Shown: in pieces, positions 17,495-25,850 of the stretch
Layout of the letters: each line of letters starts with the position of its first letter
Numbering within the stretch: the stretch's first letter is position 1
Source of the DNA: Paenirhodobacter hankyongi
Lineage (GTDB): Bacteria > Pseudomonadota > Alphaproteobacteria > Rhodobacterales > Rhodobacteraceae
Reading direction: 5' to 3'
Assembly: GCF_003664585.1 (NCBI RefSeq)
Contig: NZ_RCHI01000007.1
Span: forward strand, 124,001 to 188,000
Length of the DNA: 64,000 nt
Notes under the pieces: model-generated
What the model was told of the DNA's origin: nothing
The model's input: the letters and a program-made list of their open reading frames with translations, nothing else
Databases searched by the model: none
Program-made: the position numbers and the translations under genes

Positions 17495-18897
17495 AGACCC
17501 TGTTGAAGAACATCTCGGTCCTTGCGACCTTCGACGACGCGGGCGGCCCGGCCGGGCGCGAGCTGACCGATGCGGGGCTGCTGATCGACGGCACCCGCAT
17601 TGCCGCGGTCGGACCGATGGCCGACTTCGCGGACGTCGCGGCCGACCGGGTGATCGACCTGAGCGATCACGTCGTCATGCCGGGGATGGTGAACACCCAC
17701 CACCATTTCTATCAGAACCTGACCCGGGTGATGGTGCAGGACGATCCGCTCTTCGACTGGCTGAAGACGCTCTATCCGATCTGGGCGCGGATCGACGACC
17801 GGGCGATGGAGGTTGCCGCGCGCATGGCGATGGCCGAGCTGATCGCCTCGGGCTGCACCACCTCCTCCGATCACCAGTATATCATGCCCAACGACTGCAC
17901 CCTCGACACACCGATCCGTGTCGCGCAGGAGATGGGGATGCGCTTTCACGCGGCGCGGGGCGCGATGTCGCGCGGCGAAAGCAAGGGCGGCCTGCCGCCC
18001 GACAGCTGCGTCGAGGAGGAAGAGGACATCCTGCGCGACGCCGAGCGGCTGATCCACCGCTATCACGACATGAGCGAGGGGGCGATGACGCGCATCGTTC
18101 TGGCGCCCTGTTCGGCCTTCTCGGTGACGCCCGGGCTGATGCGCGAGGCGGCCGAGCTGGCGCGGTCGCACCGGGGGGTGCATCTGCATTCCCACATCGC
18201 CGAGGTGCTCGACGAAGAGGTCTATTGCCATGAGATCTATGGCATGCGCTCCGTGGGCTATGCCGAAAGCGTCGGCTGGCTCGGCCCCGATGTCTGGTTC
18301 GCGCATGCGATCTTCCTCGACGATGCCGAGATCCGGCTGTTCGCCGAGACCGGCACCGGCGCCACCTTCTGCCCCTCGGCGCACATGCGTTGCGGCCTTG
18401 GCATCATGCGGGCGCGCGAGATGCTCGATGCCGGGGTGACGGTGGGGCTTGGCGTCGACGGCTCGGCCTCGAACGACACCTCGAACATGTTCCAGGAGGC
18501 GCGCATGGCCCAGTATCTGCAGCGCGTCGCCCCGGCGAGATACCTGTCGGCCAAGCCCGGCGGGCGCGGCGGCTTCGGCGGCACGCCGGCGGCGCTGTCG
18601 GCGCGCGAGGCGCTGTGGATGGCGACGCGGGGCGGGGCGAAGCTGCTGGGCCGCGACGACATCGGCCAGCTCGCGCCGGGCAAGGTTGCCGACGTGATCG
18701 CGGTGCGCCGCGATCAGCTCGGCCTTGCCGGCACGCAGCGCGATCCGCTTGCCGCGCTCGTCATGTGCGGCCCCTTCGCGGTCGATTATTCCTTCATCAA
18801 CGGTGTGCCGGTGATCGAGCGGCGGGGCTTCACCCGGCTCGACATCGAGGCCGCCCTTGCCGAACATGGCCAGACCATGGCGCGGATCTATGCCTGA
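17491..18897 (+). CDS. 8-oxoguanine deaminase-like amidohydrolase
   Basis: A 468-residue COG0402 amidohydrolase closely resembling the 8-oxoguanine/guanine deaminase subgroup. The metal site begins with H70-x-H72 (NTHHHFYQ), the subgroup element LYPIWARI follows at about 94-101, then LHSHIAE and FAHAIFL. The catalytic Asp lies in GVDGSASNDTSNM. Expected chemistry is deamination of an oxidised purine such as 8-oxoguanine to urate, though related members act on pterins and other rings. It is coupled to the importer genes by a 4-base overlap, so imported material is likely its substrate or precursor. Confidence 0.85.
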   Translation: MKTLLKNISVLATFDDAGGPAGRELTDAGLLIDGTRIAAVGPMADFADVAADRVIDLSDHVVMPGMVNTHHHFYQNLTRVMVQDDPLFDWLKTLYPIWARIDDRAMEVAARMAMAELIASGCTTSSDHQYIMPNDCTLDTPIRVAQEMGMRFHAARGAMSRGESKGGLPPDSCVEEEEDILRDAERLIHRYHDMSEGAMTRIVLAPCSAFSVTPGLMREAAELARSHRGVHLHSHIAEVLDEEVYCHEIYGMRSVGYAESVGWLGPDVWFAHAIFLDDAEIRLFAETGTGATFCPSAHMRCGLGIMRAREMLDAGVTVGLGVDGSASNDTSNMFQEARMAQYLQRVAPARYLSAKPGGRGGFGGTPAALSAREALWMATRGGAKLLGRDDIGQLAPGKVADVIAVRRDQLGLAGTQRDPLAALVMCGPFAVDYSFINGVPVIERRGFTRLDIEAALAEHGQTMARIYA

Positions 18898-18907
18898 GGA
18901 GATGGTA

Positions 18908-19771
18908 ATGAACGCTCTTGTTCCCGAAGTGACGGATGACAGCAACGACCAGTGGTTCTGCCTTGGCTGCATTCAGGACATGCCGCAGGGCGCCCATGGC
19001 ACGCGGCTTCTGGGCCATGACCTCGTGGTGACGAAACGCGGTGACCTGCTGACGGTGCGGATGGACGAGGCGGAACTGCCCGTGCGCGAGCGCTATGGCT
19101 ATCTGTGGACGACGACCGGCACGCCCGCGGGCGAGGTGCCCGAGATCACCGAGGCCGACGAGCGCGACCGCCGCTATGTGCCCTGCGGCGCGATCCCGGT
19201 GCGCGCCTCGGCGCCGCGGGTGATCGAGAACTTCCTCGACATGGCGCATTTCCCCTTCGTGCACACCGACATCCTCGGCTCGGAACCGCTGACCGAGGTC
19301 GAGAAATACAAGTGCGAGATCCGCCGCGACGTTGACGAGGTCTGGGCGACGGATTGCGTCTTCACCCAGCCGAAGGCGGCGCTGGCCGCGACCGGCGCGA
19401 TCCGCACCGATTACATCTATCGCGTCACCACGCCCTTCACCGTGCTGCTCTACAAGACCTGCCCGAATTCGGCGACGCGGTGGGACGTGATCTGCCTCTT
19501 CGTGCAGCCGGTCGAGCCGGGTGTCTCGATCGCGCATCCGGTGATGTTCCTGCTCGATGATGAGGGGGCGATGCAGGATCTGATTGCCTTCCAGCAGGTG
19601 ATCTTCCTGCAAGACAAGATCATCCTCGAGAACCAGCGCCCGGTGCTTTTGCCGCTCGAGCCGCGGGCCGAGACGCCGACCCGCGCTGATGCCTCCTCGA
19701 TCGCCTATCGGCGCTGGCTGAAGGAGAAGAACTGCCTCTATGGCACCAGCCTCGGCCCGAAGGCGGCCTGA
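18908..19771 (+). CDS. Rieske-type oxygenase catalytic subunit lacking the Rieske domain (copy 2)
   Basis: A 287-residue paralogue of the protein at 5044-5895, sharing long identical stretches around the iron site: E107-x3-D111-x2-H114-x4-H119 (ENFLDMAHFPFVH) and D236 (FLQDKIILENQRP). It again passes from LLGHDLVV (about 34-41) directly to ELPVRERYGYLW (about 56-67), with no Cys/His Rieske ligands. The start at 18908 has GAGGAG at a good distance; an ATG at 18902 is possible. It sits between two purine deaminases, 10 bases after one and 3 bases before the other. With two catalytic chains and one Rieske protein in the locus, heteromers or two demethylation steps are possible. Confidence 0.85.
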   Translation: MNALVPEVTDDSNDQWFCLGCIQDMPQGAHGTRLLGHDLVVTKRGDLLTVRMDEAELPVRERYGYLWTTTGTPAGEVPEITEADERDRRYVPCGAIPVRASAPRVIENFLDMAHFPFVHTDILGSEPLTEVEKYKCEIRRDVDEVWATDCVFTQPKAALAATGAIRTDYIYRVTTPFTVLLYKTCPNSATRWDVICLFVQPVEPGVSIAHPVMFLLDDEGAMQDLIAFQQVIFLQDKIILENQRPVLLPLEPRAETPTRADASSIAYRRWLKEKNCLYGTSLGPKAA

Positions 19772-19774
19772 GCG

Positions 19775-21088
19775 ATGCGCCTGCGCCGGCTGATCGCCGA
19801 TGCCTTCCACGCCCCCCGCGCGGGCGAGCTGGAGGAACTGAGCGATGCGCTCTTCACCCTGGCCGAGGACGGCACCATCCTGTCGGTCGAGCCGGGCGGC
19901 CACGCGCAGGACGCCGAGCGCCTGCCCGCGGGGCAGGTGCTGTTGCCGGGTTTTGTCGACCTGCATGTGCACGCGCCGCAATATGCCCAGCTGGGCACCG
20001 CGCTCGACCTGCCGCTCGAGGACTGGCTGAACGCCTATACCTTCCCGCTCGAGGCGCGCTTTGCCGATCTCGATTTCGCCGAGACGGTCTATCGCGCGCT
20101 GATCGCCGACATGCTGGCGCTCGGCACCACCTCGGCGCTGCATTTCGCCACGATCCATGTGCCGGCGACGAACCGGCTCGCCGAGATCTGCCTTGAACTC
20201 GGCCAGCGCGCGGTGATCGGCAAGGTGGCGATGGATCATCCCGAGACCTGCCCCGAGTTCTACCGCGACGCTTCGGCCGAGGCGGCGGTCGACGGCAGCC
20301 GCGCGGTGATCGCCCATATCGCCGCGCTGCCGGGCAATGCCGGGCTGGTCGCCGCCGCGATCACCCCGCGCTTCGTGCCGTCGTGCACCGACGCCTGCCT
20401 TGCAGGGCTCGGCCGGCTTGCCGCGGAGACCGGAGTGCGGGTGCAGTCGCATGTCTCGGAAAGCGATTGGGAACATGGCTTCGTGCGCACCCGCATGGGC
20501 CGCTCGGATGCCGAGACATTTGCCCAATTCGGCCTGATGCCGGCGCATTCGGTCTTTGCCCATGCGACGCATCTGTCGCCCTCGGACATGGATCTGATGC
20601 GCGACCATGGCGCGGGCGTCGCGCATTGCCCGCTCTCGAACGCCTATTTCGCCAATGCCGTCTTCCCGCTGCGCGCGGCGCTCGCGCGCGGGCTGCGGGT
20701 CGGGCTTGGCACCGACATCTCGGGCGGGCCCGCGCCCTCGATCTTCGAGGCGGCGCGGATGGCGGTGGCCGCGGCGCGGATGCGCGAGGGGGGCGTCGAT
20801 GCCGATCGGCCGCCCTCTGATCGCGGCGCGGGGCCGTCCCGCATCGACATGCGCACCGCCTTCCACCTGGCCACCCGCGGCGGGGCCGAGGCGCTTGGCC
20901 TGCCGGTCGGCGCCTTCGTGCCGGGGCTGAAGTTCGACGCGATGGCGGTCGACACCATGGCGCCCGACGGCACGATCCGGGTCTTTGGCCAGACCGGCGA
21001 GCGGCTGTTGGAGAAGATCCTGCACGGGGCCAGCCGGCCGAATATCGCGCGGGTCTGGACCGACGGCGTCGAGCGTCTCCGCCGCTGA
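19775..21088 (+). CDS. guaD: Guanine deaminase
   Basis: A 437-residue guanine deaminase-like enzyme converting guanine to xanthine and ammonia. Zinc ligands H64-x-H66 lie in the motif VDLHVHAPQY, followed by the PLEDWLNAYTFPLE substrate region, SHVSESDWE, FAHATHLS and GTDISGG. All the conserved guanine deaminase motifs are present. It starts 3 bases after the oxygenase gene and is the last gene of the rightward operon. Xanthine made here could go to the Mo hydroxylase of the leftward block. Confidence 0.9.
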   Translation: MRLRRLIADAFHAPRAGELEELSDALFTLAEDGTILSVEPGGHAQDAERLPAGQVLLPGFVDLHVHAPQYAQLGTALDLPLEDWLNAYTFPLEARFADLDFAETVYRALIADMLALGTTSALHFATIHVPATNRLAEICLELGQRAVIGKVAMDHPETCPEFYRDASAEAAVDGSRAVIAHIAALPGNAGLVAAAITPRFVPSCTDACLAGLGRLAAETGVRVQSHVSESDWEHGFVRTRMGRSDAETFAQFGLMPAHSVFAHATHLSPSDMDLMRDHGAGVAHCPLSNAYFANAVFPLRAALARGLRVGLGTDISGGPAPSIFEAARMAVAAARMREGGVDADRPPSDRGAGPSRIDMRTAFHLATRGGAEALGLPVGAFVPGLKFDAMAVDTMAPDGTIRVFGQTGERLLEKILHGASRPNIARVWTDGVERLRR

Positions 21089-21091
21089 GGC

Positions 21092-21652
21092 CTATTGCAG
21101 CTGCGCCAGATCCTCGGGCGTGTCGATATCGGCCAGCAGGTGCGGCATGCAGGGCACCCGCACCACGCCGGGCGCGCCGCGCAGCAGGCTGCCCGCGCCG
21201 CGGTCGCCCTCGAGCGCGCGCAGCTCGTCGAACATCGAGGCCGGCAGGCAGACCGGCGGCGCGCCATGGCTGCCCGCCCAGGCCGAGGCCGGACGGTCGG
21301 CCGCGGCATGTTCGAGCACCTGACGCATCAGCGAGGGCGGCACCCGCGGCATGTCGGCCAGCACGATCAGCAGCCGTTCCGCGCCCGCCGCCTCGGCATG
21401 ATCGACCGCGGCGCGCAGGCTGTCCGACTGCGTGCAGCCCGGGGTGACCTCGACGATCTCGTAATCGGTCAGCAGCGGGCGCAGCGCGGGCGAGGAGATC
21501 ACCGCGACCCGGTCGTCGACCGGCACTGCCAGCAGGGCGTGGGCGGCATGGGTGGCAAGTGGACGGCCGCGAAAGGGCGCAAGCAGCTTGTCTTCGGCTC
21601 CGAAGCGGCGCGAGACTCCCGCCGCAAGCAAGGCACCGATGGTGCGCGTCAT
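21092..21652 (-). CDS. MobA/MocA-like molybdenum cofactor nucleotidyltransferase
   Basis: A 186-residue NTP transferase. The N-terminal motif LLAAGVSRRFGAEDKLL (about 8-24) binds the nucleotide and ADMP is the metal-binding region. Family members add CMP or GMP to molybdopterin for hydroxylase-type enzymes, and its place beside a Mo-hydroxylase locus supports a MocA-like role. It converges on guaD with 3 bases between stops, so it is transcribed separately from the region at 21653-21742. Confidence 0.82.
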   Translation of the reverse strand: MTRTIGALLAAGVSRRFGAEDKLLAPFRGRPLATHAAHALLAVPVDDRVAVISSPALRPLLTDYEIVEVTPGCTQSDSLRAAVDHAEAAGAERLLIVLADMPRVPPSLMRQVLEHAAADRPASAWAGSHGAPPVCLPASMFDELRALEGDRGAGSLLRGAPGVVRVPCMPHLLADIDTPEDLAQLQ

Positions 21653-21676
21653 TCTCACCCCTTCCGCCCCGCAGGA

Positions 21677-21690
21677 TTGACCTGCATCAA
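21677..21690. promoter_or_regulatory. FnrL-type box
   Basis: TTGACCTGCATCAA matches the FNR/FnrL consensus TTGAT-N4-ATCAA at 9 of 10 defined positions. It lies 52 bases before the DksA/TraR-like start codon and about 25 bases before the nucleotidyltransferase start on the other strand. It could make either gene oxygen-responsive. Confidence 0.6.
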
Positions 21691-21742
21691 GGCCACTTTT
21701 TACCGATCCCGGCACATTACACCGGAAAGAGAGGAGAAAGCC

Positions 21743-22081
21743 ATGAAATCCCTCGATACCAGACGGGCGGAGCTTGAAGCCCGCAAGGCGGTGTTGCTGG
21801 CGCGCGTCGATCAGATTTCCGACGACCTCGAGGAGAGCGAGGGCGAGAAGGACTGGGCCGAGCAGGCGACCTGGCACGAGACCGACGAGGTGCTGCGGGG
21901 CTTGGGCGTCTCGGCGCAGGACGAGATGCGGATGATCGAGGCGGCCGAGCGGCGCATGGCCGAGGGCGAGTATGGCTATTGCACGGTCTGCGGCGAGAAG
22001 ATCTCGGAGGAACGGCTCGATCTGTTGCCGGCGACGCCTTTCTGCCGCAACCACGCGCCCAAGCGCAAAACGCCGGCCTGA
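21743..22081 (+). CDS. DksA/TraR family zinc-finger protein
   Basis: A 112-residue protein with an N-terminal alpha-helical coiled-coil region and a C-terminal zinc finger: Cys80-x2-Cys83 (CTVCG) and Cys101-x2-His104. The last ligand is thus His instead of the usual Cys. It probably binds the RNA polymerase secondary channel. The start at 21743 has a strong GAGGAG. An FnrL-like box sits upstream and a terminator-like hairpin follows. Confidence 0.9.
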   Translation: MKSLDTRRAELEARKAVLLARVDQISDDLEESEGEKDWAEQATWHETDEVLRGLGVSAQDEMRMIEAAERRMAEGEYGYCTVCGEKISEERLDLLPATPFCRNHAPKRKTPA

Positions 22082-22085
22082 ACGC

Positions 22086-22121
22086 CCGCCCTCACCAAGC
22101 CTCTGGAAAGGGGCGGTTTTT
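22086..22121 (+). terminator. Rho-independent terminator-like hairpin
   Basis: CCGCCC (22086-22091) can pair with GGGCGG (22111-22116), followed by a run of five T. The loop is long (19 bases), so it is a weak candidate, but it lies directly after the DksA/TraR gene. Confidence 0.4.
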
Positions 22122-22177
22122 CCTTGCAGCAGCGGGGGTTGTCCGTAAACTCTGCGAAACGGCGGAGCGGACGGGCG

Positions 22178-24172
22178 ATGACGAAACGGGCAAGGTTGCA
22201 GCGGCGCGAGGGCGTGGCGCTCATCACTCTGGCAGGCGCGGCCGAGGCGCCGGTGGGCGCGGGCTTTGATGCCGGGCTGCGCGCGGCACTGGCGGGCGCG
22301 CTTGCCGCCTGCGATCAGGACCCCGATCTGCGCGCCATCGTGCTGCGCGCGGGCGAGGGCGGCTGGCCCGTCGCGGCCGAGGTTCCCGGGGATTACGCCG
22401 ACACTGCCGAGGCGCCGCCGCTTGGCGCGCTGGCCAGCCGCATCGCCGCGGCGCGGGTGCCGGTGGTCGCTGTGCTGACCGGCACGATCGCCGGCGGCGG
22501 GCTGGCGCTGGCCCAGGCGGCGGGGCTGCGCATGGCGCTTGCGGGCACGCGTTTTGTCGCGCCGGAGGCGGGGCTTGGTCTGATTCCCGCGGCGGGTGGT
22601 CTGGTGCGGCTCGCGCGGCGCGCGGGGGCCGTCGCGACGCTCGACTTCGTTGCGGGCGGCAAGGTGCTGGATGCACAGGCTGCGATGCGGGCCGGGCTGT
22701 GCGATGCCGTGGCCTCCGAGGGGGCAATCGAATCCGCCGCCCTGACCGAGGCGTTGCGCGTGGCTGACGCGGGTGCCGCCCCGCTGCCGCCGCGCGAGGG
22801 CTCGGTCGAGGACCCGGCGCGCTATCTCGACGGGCTGGCGGCGGCACGGGCGCGGCTGCCCGAGGGGCCGCTTGCCACCGTCTTTGCCCGCGCCGCCGAG
22901 GTGATCGAGGCGGCGGCGCTGCTGCCGCTCTCCGAGGCGCTCGAATTCGAGGCGGTGGCCTATGCCGATCTGGCGCTGGCCGAGCTGTCGGCGGCGCTTG
23001 GCCATGTCGGTGCGGCGCGGCGGGCGGCAGCGCAGATCGCCGGTGCGCCGGTCGCGGGCGAGGTCCCCCGTGTCGGCGCCGTGGCGCTGTGGAACCAGCC
23101 CGACCGGATCGCGCTCGGCCTTCTGGGCCGTGGATTGCGGGTGCAGGTCGGCGCCACGAAACCCGCGCGGATCGAGGCCTCGGTGCGCGCCATCGCCGAG
23201 GCTCAGGAGGCGGCGCTGCGGGCTGGCCGCGTCAATGCCGCCAAGCGCGATGCCGACTGGGACCGGCTCGAGCCGGTTGTGGCGCCCGATGGCTTTGCGC
23301 CGGCCGATCTGCTGCTGGCCGCGCCGCAGGAGGGCGAGCTTGCCCGGTTGCGCGCGGCGCTGCCGGCGGGAACGCTTCTGGCGCTCGAGGGCGGCGGGGA
23401 GGGGGCGGAGCTGTCCTTTGACCGCTGGCCGGGGCTGGCCGAGGTCTGGGCTGCGGTGCCCGAACCCGGCGCGGCACTGCATCGCCTGGCGGCGGTGCTG
23501 CGCGCCGAGGGCGGCGCTGTCGTGCATACACGCGCCCTCGGGGCACGGCTCGAGGCGGCGCTGCTTGCCGCGGCCGAGCGCGCGGTGATGGCGGGGGCGG
23601 CGCCGGCGGCGGTCGATGCCGCGCTGATCGGCTGGGGCTTTGCCGAGGGGCCCTTCGCGCGGCTCGACCGGATCGGGCTTGCGGCCGGGCAGCGGCTTCT
23701 GGCCGCGGCGGGGCGCGCGGGCGGGGCCTATCTCGCCTGGCTCGGGCTCGAGGAGCGCACGGGGCGTGCCGCGGGGCGGGGGGTGTGGCTTTACGCGCCG
23801 GGCAAGCCGCCCGCGCCCTGGCCCGACGAGGCGCCGGTGCTCGAGGCGCTGCGGATTGAGGCCGGGATCGTGCCACGCCGGCTGACCGCGGCCGAGATCG
23901 TGGCGCGGGTACTGGCCGAGCTGGCGGGCGAGGGGGCGGCGGCGCTGCAGGCCGGGGGCGCGCATCGTGCGGGCGATGTCGACCTCGTGGCGATTGCCGC
24001 GATCGGCTTTCCGCGTCACCGCGGCGGGCCGCTGTTCCAGGCCGACCGGGCGGGGCTTCTGGCGCTGCGCAAGCGGCTGCGCGCACTGGTGGCCGAGGGC
24101 GCGCCCGAGCCGGTCACGCTGCTTGACGTGCTGATCCGCAACGGCCGGCGTTTTGGCGAACTCGACGGCTGA
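22178..24172 (+). CDS. Degenerate FadB/FadJ-like enoyl-CoA hydratase/3-hydroxyacyl-CoA dehydrogenase homologue
   Basis: A 664-residue protein with the domain order of FadB/FadJ: crotonase (about 1-200), NAD-binding (about 290-440) and two C-terminal dehydrogenase domains. Key motifs are lost. The crotonase has GGGLALA where a catalytic Glu is expected, although PEAGLGLIPAAGG keeps the second Glu. The dehydrogenase begins VGAVALWNQPDRIALGLL instead of a GxGxMG dinucleotide site. Composition is extremely rich in Ala, Gly, Arg and Glu. It may be inactive, structural or divergent in function. The start at 22178 fits the first conserved strand (REGVALITL); no strong ribosome site is seen. Confidence 0.65.
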   Translation: MTKRARLQRREGVALITLAGAAEAPVGAGFDAGLRAALAGALAACDQDPDLRAIVLRAGEGGWPVAAEVPGDYADTAEAPPLGALASRIAAARVPVVAVLTGTIAGGGLALAQAAGLRMALAGTRFVAPEAGLGLIPAAGGLVRLARRAGAVATLDFVAGGKVLDAQAAMRAGLCDAVASEGAIESAALTEALRVADAGAAPLPPREGSVEDPARYLDGLAAARARLPEGPLATVFARAAEVIEAAALLPLSEALEFEAVAYADLALAELSAALGHVGAARRAAAQIAGAPVAGEVPRVGAVALWNQPDRIALGLLGRGLRVQVGATKPARIEASVRAIAEAQEAALRAGRVNAAKRDADWDRLEPVVAPDGFAPADLLLAAPQEGELARLRAALPAGTLLALEGGGEGAELSFDRWPGLAEVWAAVPEPGAALHRLAAVLRAEGGAVVHTRALGARLEAALLAAAERAVMAGAAPAAVDAALIGWGFAEGPFARLDRIGLAAGQRLLAAAGRAGGAYLAWLGLEERTGRAAGRGVWLYAPGKPPAPWPDEAPVLEALRIEAGIVPRRLTAAEIVARVLAELAGEGAAALQAGGAHRAGDVDLVAIAAIGFPRHRGGPLFQADRAGLLALRKRLRALVAEGAPEPVTLLDVLIRNGRRFGELDG

Positions 24173-24181
24173 GCCCGTGGC

Positions 24182-24397
24182 TCAGCGCAGGATCACGCCG
24201 ACCACGACCATCATCAGACCAAGCGCCGAGACCAGCAGCGCGCCGATGTTCAGCAGCACCGCCTGCTGCAGCTTCACCCGCAGCTCGGCATCGCTCAGCT
24301 TCGCGCGGCGGGCGCGGCCGACGGTCAGCACGCTCCAGATGATGCCGGCAAGGCCCGCCAGAACGATGATGGCGCCCGGCCAGATCAGATAGTCCAT
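24182..24397 (-). CDS. Small two-helix membrane protein of unknown function
   Basis: A 71-residue protein with two hydrophobic segments (about 5-24 and 48-70) separated by a basic/acidic loop (GRARRAKLSDAELR). The start has a perfect GGGAGGAAGC ribosome site just upstream. It converges on the FadB-like gene. No family recognised beyond short conserved proteins of this group. Confidence 0.7.
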   Translation of the reverse strand: MDYLIWPGAIIVLAGLAGIIWSVLTVGRARRAKLSDAELRVKLQQAVLLNIGALLVSALGLMMVVVGVILR

Positions 24398-24550
24398 TGC
24401 TTCCTCCCGCATTTTCCCTTCCGGCGTAGCCCGGCGGGCGGCGCTTGGCAAGCAAAGGCCGGCCGGCGGCAGGCTTCGGGCGCTTGAAGCGCGGGGGCCG
24501 GCGGGCTAGTCAGGACGCACCGACCGGACCGGACGAGCAGGAGCAGACCC

Positions 24551-24799
24551 ATGAACGATGCCGCCTATAACGTGACCGCTGACGAACTGCGCCAGTTCAT
24601 CGAGCAATACGAGCATCTCGAAGCCGAGAAGAAGGACATCACCGAGCAGCAGAAGGACATCATGTCCGAGGCGAAGGCGCGCGGTTACGACACCAAGGTG
24701 ATCAAGAAGATCATCGCGATGCGCAAGCGCGACCGCGACGATCTGGCCGAGGAGGAAGCGATCCTCGACATCTACAAGGCCGCGCTCGGCATGGCCTGA
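24551..24799 (+). CDS. gapR: GapR family (DUF2312) nucleoid-associated protein
   Basis: An 82-residue protein with the GapR signature: charged helix YNVTADELRQFIEQYEHLE, then KKDITEQQKDIMSEAK, and the C-terminal DNA-contact segment KVIKKIIAMRKRDRDDL. In Caulobacter GapR binds AT-rich, overtwisted DNA ahead of replication and transcription. Length and composition match. It stands alone with a GACGAGCAGGAGCAG leader containing AGGAG. The region from its stop to 24887 shows no gene. Confidence 0.92.
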   Translation: MNDAAYNVTADELRQFIEQYEHLEAEKKDITEQQKDIMSEAKARGYDTKVIKKIIAMRKRDRDDLAEEEAILDIYKAALGMA

Positions 24800-24887
24800 G
24801 CGCCGCGCAACCGTGCCGGCCCCCCGCGCGTGCGGGCAGGGTCGGCCGGTGCCGGACTGAGCCGTGCTTGGCTGAACGGTGGCGGGC

Positions 24888-25769
24888 TCAGGGGGCGATG
24901 AAGGTCACGCCTTCCATCGCCGCGATCTCGGCCACGTCGGCCTCGTAGGCGCGGGTGACCTGCGCCACCAGATCCTCGGTCCAGCCCGGCAGCGACAGCT
25001 CGACCTCGAGCGTCTCGGGGCGGGCGAACTTGTCGAGGAAGGCACTGACCACCTTGCGCCGCTGCGCCACCGACTGCGGCGGGTGCTGCGCCATGTAGCC
25101 GCGCAGCCGCGTCATCCCCTCGCGCGTCATGATCTCCTCGAGCAGGCTGTCCTCGCCGGCGAGCGGCACCTCGGCCGGAATCCCGCCAAGGCTGCGCAGC
25201 ACCTCGGGGAAGATCAGCGGCTGGTCCTCGTTGCACCACACGACAAAGCGCAGCCCGCGCGCGGCGGCGACCATCTCGCGCACCACCGGCGCCCAGCGGA
25301 GGCTTTCCGGCGTCTGCCCCGCCATGAAGTCGTCATAGCTGCGTTCGGGCGCGCGCGCGACCAGCGCCGCGACCAGCGTCGCGGGGTTGATCAGGCCAAG
25401 GTGAAACTCGGCCTGCGCATCGGGAAAGAGATTCGCCAGCGGCTCGAGCTTGGCCGGGGCCGAGGCGTAGAACCCCGCCTCGGTCACCGCGCGGTCATAG
25501 AGGCCCAGGAAATTCGGGTGGCTGAAGATCAGCCGGCTGCCCTCGGGCGCGGCATCGCCAAGGCAGGTGGCAAGCAGGCTGGCCTGGGTTTCCGGGTCGG
25601 CAGGCTGGCCCTTCAGCGCGATCAGCGCGTCCCGCAGCGCGCCGCGATAGGCGCGCGGGGCCGGCACCACGGCTCCCACCTGCGCCAGCGCCTCCTGATT
25701 TGCCGCGAGCGTGGTGATCAGCCGGTCCTCGTCGGTGGAATGCGCGCCGAGGTGAAAGACGACCTGCAT
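24888..25769 (-). CDS. Sulfotransferase-like hypothetical protein
   Basis: A 293-residue cytoplasmic protein. The start MQVVFHLGAHSTDEDRL recalls the PAPS-binding N terminus of bacterial sulfotransferases (HIGAHKTGTT), but the phosphosulfate loop is altered. Later a Ser/His motif SRLIFSHPNFLG corresponds to the usual second strand-helix. It diverges from the ABC permease at 25851 with 81 bases between. Function is unproven; it may be a rhodobacterial family without sulfotransferase activity. Confidence 0.65.
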   Translation of the reverse strand: MQVVFHLGAHSTDEDRLITTLAANQEALAQVGAVVPAPRAYRGALRDALIALKGQPADPETQASLLATCLGDAAPEGSRLIFSHPNFLGLYDRAVTEAGFYASAPAKLEPLANLFPDAQAEFHLGLINPATLVAALVARAPERSYDDFMAGQTPESLRWAPVVREMVAAARGLRFVVWCNEDQPLIFPEVLRSLGGIPAEVPLAGEDSLLEEIMTREGMTRLRGYMAQHPPQSVAQRRKVVSAFLDKFARPETLEVELSLPGWTEDLVAQVTRAYEADVAEIAAMEGVTFIAP

Positions 25770-25850
25770 GAAAAAGTCCTTTGCTGCCCGCGGCCGAGAA
25801 TAGCTGCGGATTTCTGGACAGGCAAACCGCTTCTGGGATATGGCAGACGG

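Noticed and set aside
21092-24019. Very long open frame on the minus strand across the FadB-like gene
   Set aside because: Only the last 186 residues (start 21652) match a protein family. The rest is Arg/Pro/His-rich and antiparallel to the 22178-24172 gene, a usual effect of very high GC.
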